Assembly (NCBI GenBank): GCA_934630485.1
Contig: CAKTWD010000066.1
Coordinates: 1-9,349, forward strand
Origin: an uncultured Eggerthellaceae bacterium
GTDB lineage: Bacteria; Actinomycetota; Coriobacteriia; Coriobacteriales; Eggerthellaceae
Length of the DNA stretch: 9,349 nt
Direction of reading: 5' to 3'
In this document: positions 1 through 5,917 of the stretch, in pieces
Numbering within the stretch: the first letter of the stretch is position 1
Layout of the letters: every line of letters starts with the position of its first letter
Made by a program: the position numbers and the translations under genes
The notes under the pieces: model-generated
Databases searched by the model: none
Seen by the model: only the letters and a program-made list of their open reading frames with translations
Told to the model about the DNA's origin: nothing

Positions 1-10
1 GTCCAAACGG

Positions 11-35
11 GCTTTCGTGCGGCTCCGCACGAAGC
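11..35. repeat. Perfect-arm hairpin ahead of trxB
   Basis: The arms TTCGTGCGG (14-22) and CCGCACGAA (25-33) are perfect inverted repeats. They extend to G11-C12 paired with G34-C35 around one bulged T. Neither strand has a T-run after the stem, so it is not a standard intrinsic terminator. It may be the end of an upstream transcript or part of an upstream gene cut by the window edge. All three forward frames are open from position 1 for at least 90 nt, so an upstream coding end cannot be excluded. Confidence 0.5.
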
Positions 36-68
36 AGTTACCGATACGACGCGTGCGCTTCGCCGTTC

Positions 69-88
69 GTGGCATATACTGGTGCCAC
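69..88 (+). promoter_or_regulatory. Probable trxB promoter (-10) inside a dyad
   Basis: TATACT at 75-80 matches the sigma70-type -10 hexamer at 5 of 6 bases and lies 47 nt before the trxB start. No good -35 is seen 16-18 nt upstream. The -10 sits inside an inverted repeat, GTGGCA (69-74) and TGCCAC (83-88), separated by 8 nt. That layout would suit a repressor or redox-regulator site, but this is inference. Confidence 0.45.
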
Positions 89-115
89 TGAACCGAAGCG
101 CACTTTTCATTTGTG

Positions 116-121
116 AAGGAG
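116..121 (+). promoter_or_regulatory. Ribosome binding site deciding the trxB start
   Basis: AAGGAG ends 6 nt before ATG 128. An in-frame GTG at 113 would overlap this site and add five residues (MKEFP) unlike the family N-terminus, so ATG 128 is preferred. Confidence 0.85.
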
Positions 122-127
122 TTTCCT

Positions 128-1060
128 ATGAGCGATGCACCTGCCAATGAATTCGATGTCATCGTTATCGGCGCGGGCCCTGCGGGCTTGACGGCCGGTC
201 TGTATGCCGCACGCGGCGGCCTTTCCGTTGCCGTGTTCGAGCGCATCTCGCCGGGTGGTCAGCTTGCGCAGACGTCCGAAGTCGAGAACTACCCTGGATT
301 CCCGAACGGCGCCGAGGGCTGGCAGCTTGCCTTCGATATGCAGCAGCAGGCTTTGAATTTCGGCGTGAAGATCATCACCGAGGAAGTGACGGGTGTCGAT
401 TTTTCCGGCGATCGCAAACAGGTCGTCACCCCGAACGGCACGTATGCGGCGAAGAGCGTCATCGTGGCAACCGGTGCCCACCATCGCGAACTTGGTCTTC
501 CCGGCGAGCATGAGCTGCAGGGTAAGGGAATCTCGTATTGCGCCACGTGCGACGGCAACTTCTTCCGCGGCAAGGACGCCATCGTCGTTGGCGGCGGCAA
601 CACCGCTGTTGGCGACGCTTTGTACCTCGCTCGTATCTGCAATAAGGTTTACTTGGTCCATCGCCGCGATAAGCTTCGCGCAACCCCCGTGTACAACCAG
701 CGCCTGGCCGAGATGGAGAACATCGAGTTCGTTTGGAATTCAACCCCCGAGGCCATCCTTTCCGAGGAAGGCGTTGTCACGGGTCTTCGCGTGAAGGACG
801 TGAACACCGGCGACCTGCGCGAGATCGCCGCCAGCGCGGTCTTCGTCGCGGTGGGCAATGCCCCCAGCACGGGCTTCCTTGCCGGTGCGCTCGAGCTTGA
901 CGGTGCGGGTTACATCGTTGCTGACGAGTCGGGCAAAACAAGCGTGCCGGGCGTTTTTGTTGCGGGCGATGTGCGCACCAAGTCGCTGCGCCAGGTTGTC
1001 ACCGCCGTTGCCGACGGCGCGCAGGCGGCCGAGAGCGCCGCCGAGTTCATCGCGCTGTAG
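128..1060 (+). CDS. trxB: Thioredoxin-disulfide reductase
   Basis: A 310-residue low-molecular-weight thioredoxin reductase, close to the usual length of about 310-320. It is a cytoplasmic FAD enzyme that uses NADPH to reduce thioredoxin. Seen in the sequence: the N-terminal FAD dinucleotide-binding motif GAGPAG at residues 15-20; the redox-active CATC with C138 and C141; a second nucleotide-binding motif GGGNTAVG just after it; HRR at 178-180, the basic motif that in this family contacts the NADPH 2'-phosphate; and a C-terminal FAD-contacting GDVR segment followed by RQVVTAVADG. No thioredoxin gene follows: the next element is a terminator, so trxB is either monocistronic or the last gene of a unit starting upstream. 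The start is set by AAGGAG at 116-121. The family assignment is firm. Very similar ferredoxin/flavin-type relatives exist, but HRR favours NADPH. Confidence 0.95.
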   Translation: MSDAPANEFDVIVIGAGPAGLTAGLYAARGGLSVAVFERISPGGQLAQTSEVENYPGFPNGAEGWQLAFDMQQQALNFGVKIITEEVTGVDFSGDRKQVVTPNGTYAAKSVIVATGAHHRELGLPGEHELQGKGISYCATCDGNFFRGKDAIVVGGGNTAVGDALYLARICNKVYLVHRRDKLRATPVYNQRLAEMENIEFVWNSTPEAILSEEGVVTGLRVKDVNTGDLREIAASAVFVAVGNAPSTGFLAGALELDGAGYIVADESGKTSVPGVFVAGDVRTKSLRQVVTAVADGAQAAESAAEFIAL

Positions 1061-1077
1061 CCGCCATTCAAAATTAG

Positions 1078-1119
1078 AGCTGCAAGGAGTGGTTGTAGAA
1101 TCGCTCCTTGCAGCTTTTT
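1078..1119 (+). terminator. Intrinsic terminator of trxB
   Basis: Perfect 12-bp arms, AGCTGCAAGGAG (1078-1089) and CTCCTTGCAGCT (1104-1115), enclose a 14-nt loop and run into TTTTT (1115-1119). It begins 18 nt after the trxB stop and isolates trxB from prfA. Confidence 0.9.
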
Positions 1120-1134
1120 CGTTGTGCGCCTTCT

Positions 1135-1143
1135 TGCTAGAAT
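1135..1143 (+). promoter_or_regulatory. Extended -10 promoter of prfA-prmC
   Basis: TGCTAGAAT is an extended -10 element (TG, one base, then TAGAAT with 5 of 6 matches to TATAAT). It lies 39 nt before the prfA ATG. There is no convincing -35; the expected position falls in the T-tract of the trxB terminator, as is common for extended -10 promoters. Confidence 0.5.
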
Positions 1144-1153
1144 GGCGCCATTC
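1140..1153. repeat. Perfect 14-bp palindrome at the prfA promoter
   Basis: GAATGGCGCCATTC is self-complementary over all 14 bases. It overlaps the 3' half of the putative -10 and the expected transcription start, an operator-like position. Which protein might bind it is unknown. Confidence 0.5.
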
Positions 1154-1181
1154 CATTTTAGATTCAGTGGGGGACACGAAC

Positions 1182-2255
1182 ATGCAAGAAGCGAACATGC
1201 GCGAGAAGCTCGAGAAGATCATTAAGGCTTACGAAGAGCTTCAGGCAAAGATGACCGACCCAAGCGTCATCGCCAACCAGAAGGAATACAACCGTCTGGC
1301 TAAGGAATACGCGAACCAGGGCCCGTTGGTTGCCGAAGCTCGTGCGTACCTTTCTGCCGAGGATGATCTTGAGGCTGCTAAAGAGATGCTCGTCGATCCT
1401 GATATGAAGGAGTTCGCGCAGTCCGAGATCGCCGATATCGAGGCCCGTCTCCCGAAGATCGAAGAGAACATCAAGTTCATGCTCATTCCTGCCGATCCTG
1501 CCGACGACAAGGACATCATCGTTGAGATTCGCGCCGGTGCAGGCGGCGACGAGGCCGCCATCTTCGCAGGCGATCTGTACAAGATGTACGAGCGTTTTGC
1601 TCAGTCTCGCAGGTGGAAGATCGAGACCCTTGACGTTTCCCCTTCTGACGCAGGCGGCTACAAGGAAATTCAGTTCAAGGTGAAGGGCGATCGCGTTTAC
1701 TCGGTCATGAAGTTCGAGTCGGGCGTTCATCGCGTGCAGCGCGTTCCCAAGACCGAGAGTCAGGGCCGTATCCATACGTCCACAGCAACCGTGGCCGTCC
1801 TGCCCGAGGCTGACGAACTCGAAATCGAGATCAATCAAAACGATCTGCGCATCGACGTGTACCGCGCGGGCGGCCCGGGTGGTCAGTGCGTTAACACCAC
1901 CGACTCTGCCGTGCGCATCACCCATCTTCCCACGGGCTTGGTCGTTCAGTCTCAGGATCAGAAGTCCCAGCTTCAGAACAAGATTGCGGCAATGGCCGTT
2001 CTTCGCGCGCGCCTGTATGACAAGATGCTCGAAGAGCAGCACGCAGCTGAAGACGCCGAGCGTCGCGGTCAGATCGGTACAGGTGACCGTTCCGAGAAGA
2101 TCCGCACCTACAATGCGCCTCAAGACCGCGTGACCGACCATCGAATCGGGTACAACGGCACCTACAGCGGCGTTCTGACAGGAAACGATTTGGGCGACCT
2201 CATCACGGCACTTCAGGCTGCTGACCGTGCGAAGAAGCTTGAGCAGGTCGTTTAA
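1182..2255 (+). CDS. prfA: Peptide chain release factor 1 (RF1)
   Basis: A 357-residue class I release factor that recognises UAA and UAG in the ribosomal A site and triggers hydrolysis of peptidyl-tRNA; E. coli RF1 has 360 residues. Seen: an N-terminal helical domain rich in charged residues; the codon-recognition PxT tripeptide as PKT at 189-191 within HRVQRVPKTESQGR, the RF1 rather than the RF2 (SPF) version; and the catalytic GGQ at 233-235 in AGGPGGQCVN, at the same numbering as E. coli. ATG 1182 is chosen because a GGGGG-containing site (about 1169-1173) lies 8 nt before it. An in-frame ATG at 1197 lacks a comparable site. The reading frame stays open far upstream into trxB and the terminator, but that extension is out of frame with trxB and non-homologous. 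The prmC start codon follows the stop after 2 nt, so the two are almost certainly co-translated. Q235 is the expected substrate of that methyltransferase. Confidence 0.96.
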   Translation: MQEANMREKLEKIIKAYEELQAKMTDPSVIANQKEYNRLAKEYANQGPLVAEARAYLSAEDDLEAAKEMLVDPDMKEFAQSEIADIEARLPKIEENIKFMLIPADPADDKDIIVEIRAGAGGDEAAIFAGDLYKMYERFAQSRRWKIETLDVSPSDAGGYKEIQFKVKGDRVYSVMKFESGVHRVQRVPKTESQGRIHTSTATVAVLPEADELEIEINQNDLRIDVYRAGGPGGQCVNTTDSAVRITHLPTGLVVQSQDQKSQLQNKIAAMAVLRARLYDKMLEEQHAAEDAERRGQIGTGDRSEKIRTYNAPQDRVTDHRIGYNGTYSGVLTGNDLGDLITALQAADRAKKLEQVV

Positions 2256-2257
2256 AC

Positions 2258-3304
2258 ATGACCGCATCGTCTCAAAGCGCTGCCGGCGAAAGCTGGACGG
2301 TGAAGCGCGCCCTCGATTGGACGCGCACCTACCTTCAGTCTAAAGGCGATGGGAACTCGCGGCTTTCTGCAGAGTGGCTGATCTCGGAAGCGTGCGGTAT
2401 GAGCCGCACGGACCTTTACATGAGTTTTGACCGTCAGCTGGTTAAGGCAGAGCTTGATGTGCTTCACGACTATGTGGCCAGGCGCGCTGCCGGAGAGCCT
2501 TTGCAGTACATCACGGGCGAGGTCGCCTTCCGCCATATCATGGTGAAAACCGCCCCCGGCGTTCTTATCCCCAGGCCCGAAACCGAGGTCCTGGTCAGCG
2601 AGGCGCTATCGCTTCTTCCTGCGGCGCCGCGCCCGCGTGCTGCCGACGATGGCTTCATAGAGGCGCTTGCCAACGGGGCCGACGTTGTTCTTGAGGGCTC
2701 GGTCGAGGGCGATTCTTACGACAACGTGCGCCGCGCTGTTCAGGCTGCGCGAGACGAGGTCGCGTTACGCCAGGGCGATCAGGGGCTTTTGGTTGCCGAT
2801 ATCTGCACGGGCAGTGGCTGCATCGCCTGCTCAATCGCTTACGAACACCCGTCAACGCATGTCGTCGCAACCGATATCGCTCCCGAAGCGCTTGCCTTGG
2901 CGGGGCGCAATGCCGCCTCCCTTGGCCTGATGGATCGCGTTGACGTCATCGAAAGCGACTTGGGGGAGGGTATCGACCCTTCGCTCATCGGTTCGTTCGA
3001 TCTGGTTGTTTCCAACCCGCCATACGTTCCCACCGCAGTTCTCGATGACATTCCCGACGAAGTGTCGAAGTTCGAGCCGCGCCTTGCTCTTGACGGCGGT
3101 GCCGACGGCCTTGACTTGTTCCGTCGTTTGGTTGGCTGGTGCGCTTTGGCGCTTAAGCCTGGCGGCGGATGCGCTTTCGAGCTGCACGAGACATGCCTCG
3201 ACGCAGCGAAGATCATTGCTGAACAGGCTGGCCTCGTTGATGTTCGCGTCGTTTTCGATCTTGCGGATCGTCCTCGCGTTCTTACGGCACGTAAGCCGGT
3301 TTAG
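2258..3304 (+). CDS. prmC: Release factor glutamine N5-methyltransferase, with an internal insertion
   Basis: A 348-residue S-adenosylmethionine-dependent methyltransferase of the PrmC/HemK family, which N5-methylates the glutamine of the GGQ motif in release factors. Seen: an N-terminal helical domain (about 1-90) for binding the factor; the family signature IPRPETE (RPETE at 106-110); an SAM-binding motif I as DICTGSGCIA (D181 to G187, usually D-x-G-T-G-S-G); a D at the end of the next strand (VVATDIAPEAL); and the catalytic NPPY at 253-256. It is about 60-70 residues longer than the usual 270-290. The excess lies between RPETE and motif I, where roughly 70 residues replace the usual 18 or so. 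That segment is Ala- and acid-rich and looks like a surface loop or helical hairpin. All catalytic motifs are intact, so it should be active. Translation probably depends on coupling to prfA 2 nt upstream: the nearest AGG (about 2245) lies within the prfA 3' end. Confidence 0.94.
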   Translation: MTASSQSAAGESWTVKRALDWTRTYLQSKGDGNSRLSAEWLISEACGMSRTDLYMSFDRQLVKAELDVLHDYVARRAAGEPLQYITGEVAFRHIMVKTAPGVLIPRPETEVLVSEALSLLPAAPRPRAADDGFIEALANGADVVLEGSVEGDSYDNVRRAVQAARDEVALRQGDQGLLVADICTGSGCIACSIAYEHPSTHVVATDIAPEALALAGRNAASLGLMDRVDVIESDLGEGIDPSLIGSFDLVVSNPPYVPTAVLDDIPDEVSKFEPRLALDGGADGLDLFRRLVGWCALALKPGGGCAFELHETCLDAAKIIAEQAGLVDVRVVFDLADRPRVLTARKPV

Positions 3305-3326
3305 GTTTCCCGACAGCAAGCAAAAC

Positions 3327-3353
3327 AAAAGGCAGCGAATCTCGCTGCCTTTT
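3327..3353. terminator. Bidirectional terminator shared by prmC and pit
   Basis: AAAAGGCAGCGA (3327-3338) and TCGCTGCCTTTT (3342-3353) form a perfect 12-bp stem with a 3-nt loop. On the plus strand a T-rich tail follows (TTTTCTGTTT). On the minus strand the stem is followed by TTTTGTTTTG. It therefore suits both the plus-strand prfA-prmC unit, which ends at 3304, and the minus-strand pit gene, which ends at 3377. Confidence 0.88.
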
Positions 3354-3376
3354 CTGTTTGGTGTTTCGCGGCTTGT

Positions 3377-4426
3377 TTAGAAGATTATCATGAACAAGCT
3401 TGCCAAGGCGTAACCGATAAGGCCGCAGCAAGGGAACGTGAGGATCCAAGCGGTAACCATGTTCTTGGCAACGTCCCATTTGACATGGCGGGGATTCTTC
3501 GATGCGCCGACGCCCATGATGGCGGCGGTCGATGCGTGCGAGGTGGAGACGGGCATGCCGGTGATCGACGAGATGAACAGCGTGATGATGGTGCTGGTTG
3601 ATGCAGCGACGCCTTGATATTTCTCGAGTTTGACCATGTCCATGGCAACCGATTTGATGATTCGCTTGCCGCCGATAAGCGTGCCGAGCGAGATTGCCAA
3701 CGAGCAGGTGATCATCAGCCACAGGGGGAAGCCTGTGGAGCCGTCGGTTTCCATGCCGAACGAAAGAGCAATGCCGAGCATGGCGATGGACATGAACTTC
3801 TGGCCGTCCTGGGCGCCATGGAGGAAGGAAAGGGCCGCTGCGCAGATGTCCTGTGTGATGACGAACACGGTTGAAGTCCTGCGTCTGTCGACGCGCGCGA
3901 ACAGCCACTCGACGACGCGCACGGCAACCCAACCCAGAAGGAAGCCTGCCGCAAGCGAGAAGACCATGCCGTAGATGACCTTCACCCATTCGCCGGGAAC
4001 AACGCCTGCGAAACTGTTCATCGCAATGGCGCCGCCGGTGATGCCGGCGATGAGGGAGTGGGACTTCGAGGCGGGGATTCCTTTCCACCAGCAGAAGAAA
4101 CCCCAGCTGATGGAGGCGATCATGGCAGCCTCAAGCGCCAGGAGCGCCATGTGCGTTTGCCCAGAGAAATTGACCATGCCAAACATGGTATGCGCAACGG
4201 CGGTGGAAATGTAGGTCATGCCAACCAGGCCGATGAAGTTGAACACGGCGGCAAGGATGAGCGCGGCGGTGGGCGAGAGGCAGCGGGTGGAGACCGCGGT
4301 GGCAATCGCGTTGGGGGCGTCGGTGGCGCCCGAAATAATGGTTACAAGAAGCACGAGCAGGATAATGACTGCAAGTGACGGGTACGTGGCCATTTGAGCC
4401 ACGAACGCAGCGAGTGAAAGGTCCAT
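3377..4426 (-). CDS. pit: Inorganic phosphate permease of the PiT family
   Basis: A 349-residue integral membrane protein of the PiT family (Pfam PHO4 type), which imports phosphate (usually as a metal-phosphate complex) with protons or sodium. It has many hydrophobic segments, roughly nine or ten, beginning with one at about 18-32. The two inverted family repeats are visible: GATDAPNA at 33-40 (the family GANDxxNA) and HGAQDGQK at 203-210 (family GAxDxQK). A charged central loop around RVDRRR separates the halves. The length fits the short bacterial subfamily; E. coli PitA is near 500. GAAGGA (4437-4432) lies 6 nt before the ATG, fixing the start. No phoU-like DUF47 partner adjoins it, although many pit genes have one. 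The gene is transcribed alone, converges on prmC across a shared terminator, and carries Pho-box-like repeats just upstream, consistent with phosphate control. Substrate is inferred from family; sulfate or other anions are less likely. Confidence 0.92.
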   Translation of the reverse strand: MDLSLAAFVAQMATYPSLAVIILLVLLVTIISGATDAPNAIATAVSTRCLSPTAALILAAVFNFIGLVGMTYISTAVAHTMFGMVNFSGQTHMALLALEAAMIASISWGFFCWWKGIPASKSHSLIAGITGGAIAMNSFAGVVPGEWVKVIYGMVFSLAAGFLLGWVAVRVVEWLFARVDRRRTSTVFVITQDICAAALSFLHGAQDGQKFMSIAMLGIALSFGMETDGSTGFPLWLMITCSLAISLGTLIGGKRIIKSVAMDMVKLEKYQGVAASTSTIITLFISSITGMPVSTSHASTAAIMGVGASKNPRHVKWDVAKNMVTAWILTFPCCGLIGYALASLFMIIF

Positions 4427-4461
4427 CGATGTCCTTCAAGCTGACCGATACGGTTTTACAC

Positions 4462-4500
4462 GGTAAATCCCATGCAAAAAGAGTGTAAACGATTGGTAAG
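4462..4500 (-). promoter_or_regulatory. Pho-box-like array of four phased hexamers upstream of pit
   Basis: Read on the minus strand, four hexamers are spaced exactly 5 nt apart: CTTACC (4500-4495), TTTACA (4489-4484), TTTGCA (4478-4473) and TTTACC (4467-4462). The 11-bp period equals one helical turn. Direct repeats of TTNACA type with 5-nt gaps are the known DNA target of B. subtilis PhoP, an OmpR/PhoB-family response regulator. The array ends 36 nt before the pit start codon, with AT-rich -10 candidates after it (TAAAAC at 4458-4453). Repeats and spacing are seen directly; PhoP/PhoB control of the phosphate permease is inference. Confidence 0.6.
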
Positions 4501-4553
4501 TGATTGGGATATGCGAATGGGAAATGGCGCTATCGTCCAGCTAAAGGTCATTT

Positions 4554-4588
4554 TTTACAGTCCCTTTACAAACGGTTTGCAAAGGGAC
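4554..4588. promoter_or_regulatory. Second phased TTTACA set merged with a 29-bp palindrome
   Basis: On the plus strand TTTACA (4554), TTTACA (4565) and TTTGCA (4576) follow one another with 5-nt gaps, the same 11-bp period as the array nearer pit. The last two lie inside a dyad, GTCCCTTTACAAAC (4560-4573) and GTTTGCAAAGGGAC (4575-4588), centred on G4574 with 13 of 14 pairs matching. Transcribed from the minus strand, the single mismatch becomes a G-U pair, so a full RNA stem would form. There is no T-run after it on that strand, which argues against a terminator. An operator or distal regulator site is the simplest reading. Confidence 0.55.
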
Positions 4589-4727
4589 CTCCTTAGCGCC
4601 TTCGCTTCTGTTGTTTGGGTTTGGCACCTCATTCCGTCGATCGGGGGGGGCGGGCGTTGCCTTTGTCGCTCGTAGTCGTCTGCTGCGGTTTTGCAAACTG
4701 ATTACCGAGACGTTTCGCGGTTAAGGC

Positions 4728-4754
4728 TTGCAATGTCTCATACCGTGGTATATT
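4728..4754 (+). promoter_or_regulatory. serC promoter 1 (extended -10)
   Basis: TTGCAA (4728-4733) as -35, a 15-nt spacer, and TATATT (4749-4754) preceded by TGG give an extended -10 promoter. The predicted transcript starts near 4761, giving a leader of about 60 nt. Confidence 0.55.
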
Positions 4755-4781
4755 CGACAAGTCCTACATTAGCGGTAGACT
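4754..4781 (+). promoter_or_regulatory. serC promoter 2 (alternative)
   Basis: TCGACA (4754-4759; 5 of 6 to TTGACA), a 16-nt spacer and TAGACT (4776-4781; 4 of 6). It overlaps promoter 1 by one base and would start near 4788. The two may be alternatives or only one may be real. Confidence 0.35.
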
Positions 4782-4786
4782 TTGTC
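4756..4786 (+). repeat. Imperfect dyad in the serC leader
   Basis: GACAAGTCCTAC (4756-4767) and GTAGACTTTGTC (4775-4786) are inverted repeats with one bulge on each side and a 7-nt loop. From promoter 1 it would be a hairpin at the very 5' end of the mRNA; at the DNA level it spans promoter 2. Confidence 0.4.
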
Positions 4787-4821
4787 CGCAACGTTTCATT
4801 CAACAAGTTAGGGAGATTCGT

Positions 4822-5904
4822 ATGACCAGGGTTTACAACTTTTCCGCCGGTCCCGCCGTCCTTCCCGAGGAGGTTCTCAAGCAGGCTGCCGCCGAGATGC
4901 TCGACTACCACGGGTGCGGCATGTCCGTTATGGAAATGAGCCATCGCTCCAAGGAGTTCCAGGGAATCATCGACGCCGCCGAGGCCGATCTGCGCGAGCT
5001 TATGGGCATTCCCGACAACTACCGCGTCATCTTCATGCAGGGAGGCGCTACCGCTCAGTTCGCGGCCATCCCCATGAATCTCATGCGCAACAAGGTCGCC
5101 GACTACATCGTTTCCGGCAGCTGGTCCAACAAGGCCGCCAAGGAAGCCCAGATGTACGGCCAGGTGAACATTCTGGCAAGCAGCAAGGACGGTAATTTCA
5201 GCTACGTGCCCGAAACCGACGGCCTTGAGATCTCGCCCGACGCGGATTACGTCTACATTTGCCAGAACGAGACCATCACCGGCACCACGTATCACAAGCT
5301 TCCCGACACTCAGGGCAAGCCCCTTGTTTCCGACGTATCCTCCATGTTCCTCTCCGAGCCTATGGACGTCTCGAAATACGGCGTTATCTATGGCGGCGTG
5401 CAGAAGAACATTGGTCCTGCGGGCGTCGCCATCGTCATCGCTCGCGAAGATCTGGTTACCGACGAGGTTCTTGCTGGCACCCCGACCATCCTTAACTGGA
5501 AGGTCAATGCGGATAAGGGCAGCCTGAACAACACCCCGCCGTGCTACACCATTTACATTTGCGGCTTGGTTTTCAAGTGGCTCAAAGCCCAGGGCGGTCT
5601 TGAAGGCATCGCGGCCCGCAACCGCGAGAAGGCGCAGTTGCTGTACGACTACCTCGATCAGAGCAAACTCTTCAAGGGAACGGCTCGCAAGGAGGACCGC
5701 TCCATCATGAACGTTCCGTTCATCACAGGCGACGCCGACCTCGACGCCAAGTTCTGCGCCGGGGCTGCCCAGCACGGCATCGCCAACATCAAGGGCCACC
5801 GTTCGGTTGGCGGCATGCGTGCAAGCATCTACAACGCAATGCCCATCGAGGGCGTGCAGGCTCTTGTGTCGTTCATGGAGCAGTTCGAGAAGGAAAACGC
5901 TTAA
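4822..5904 (+). CDS. serC: Phosphoserine aminotransferase
   Basis: A 360-residue, cytoplasmic, pyridoxal-phosphate-dependent class V aminotransferase. It converts 3-phosphohydroxypyruvate and glutamate to phosphoserine, the second step of serine synthesis; in many bacteria it also acts in the DXP-dependent route to pyridoxal phosphate. The length matches the usual 360-362. Seen: the family start FSAGPAVLPEEVL; HRSKEF; the cofactor phosphate-binding GGAT at 74-77; W101 stacking on the cofactor; D171 (VSDVSS), which pairs with the pyridine nitrogen; the Schiff-base lysine K195 in YGGVQKNIGPAG; and a substrate-binding region ending in GHRSVGGMRASIYNA. GGGAG (4811-4815) lies 6 nt before the ATG. 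It is not next to serA or serB and appears to be a single-gene unit with its own promoters and following terminators. The antisense frame is also long and open, an effect of strong third-position GC in the real frame. Confidence 0.96.
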   Translation: MTRVYNFSAGPAVLPEEVLKQAAAEMLDYHGCGMSVMEMSHRSKEFQGIIDAAEADLRELMGIPDNYRVIFMQGGATAQFAAIPMNLMRNKVADYIVSGSWSNKAAKEAQMYGQVNILASSKDGNFSYVPETDGLEISPDADYVYICQNETITGTTYHKLPDTQGKPLVSDVSSMFLSEPMDVSKYGVIYGGVQKNIGPAGVAIVIAREDLVTDEVLAGTPTILNWKVNADKGSLNNTPPCYTIYICGLVFKWLKAQGGLEGIAARNREKAQLLYDYLDQSKLFKGTARKEDRSIMNVPFITGDADLDAKFCAGAAQHGIANIKGHRSVGGMRASIYNAMPIEGVQALVSFMEQFEKENA

Positions 5905-5917
5905 TTAAGCCCGTGCG

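Larger units (their letters stand above)
4427..4821. other. Divergent pit/serC control region
   Basis: This 395-bp stretch between divergently transcribed genes is clearly more AT-rich in parts than the flanking coding DNA. From the pit side it contains a minus-strand set of phased hexamers (4462-4500), a second phased set merged with a 29-bp palindrome (4554-4588), about 100 bp without clear signals apart from a G8 run at 4643-4650, and the serC promoters and leader (4728-4815). A TTTGCA at 4690-4695 with ATTACC 11 bp later may be a weaker third set. No convincing gene is seen here. Confidence 0.8.

Noticed and set aside
858..1181. N-terminal extension of the RF1 reading frame into trxB
   Set aside because: It crosses the trxB coding region in another frame and an intrinsic terminator, and its sequence is unlike any release factor. 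ATG 1182 has a suitable ribosome binding site and gives the family length.
4542..4594. Perfect AAGGAGGT on the minus strand (4594-4587) followed by a 13-codon TTG-started frame, a possible pit leader peptide
   Set aside because: The start is TTG with only 4 nt spacing, the frame is tiny and lies inside the palindrome, and no promoter is seen upstream of it; the match may be chance. Ribosome profiling would decide.
4472..4675. A 67-codon plus-strand reading frame within the pit-serC control region
   Set aside because: No ribosome binding site, low-complexity end encoded by the G8 run, overlap with the phased repeats and palindrome, and no recognisable protein character.
4738..5799. Long antisense reading frame opposite serC
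   Set aside because: It mirrors the strong GC bias at third positions of serC, has no family resemblance, and would overlap a well-conserved enzyme. The same applies to the antisense frames opposite prfA (1164-2267), pcrA (7063-7968) and the pyrophosphatase (8341-9294).
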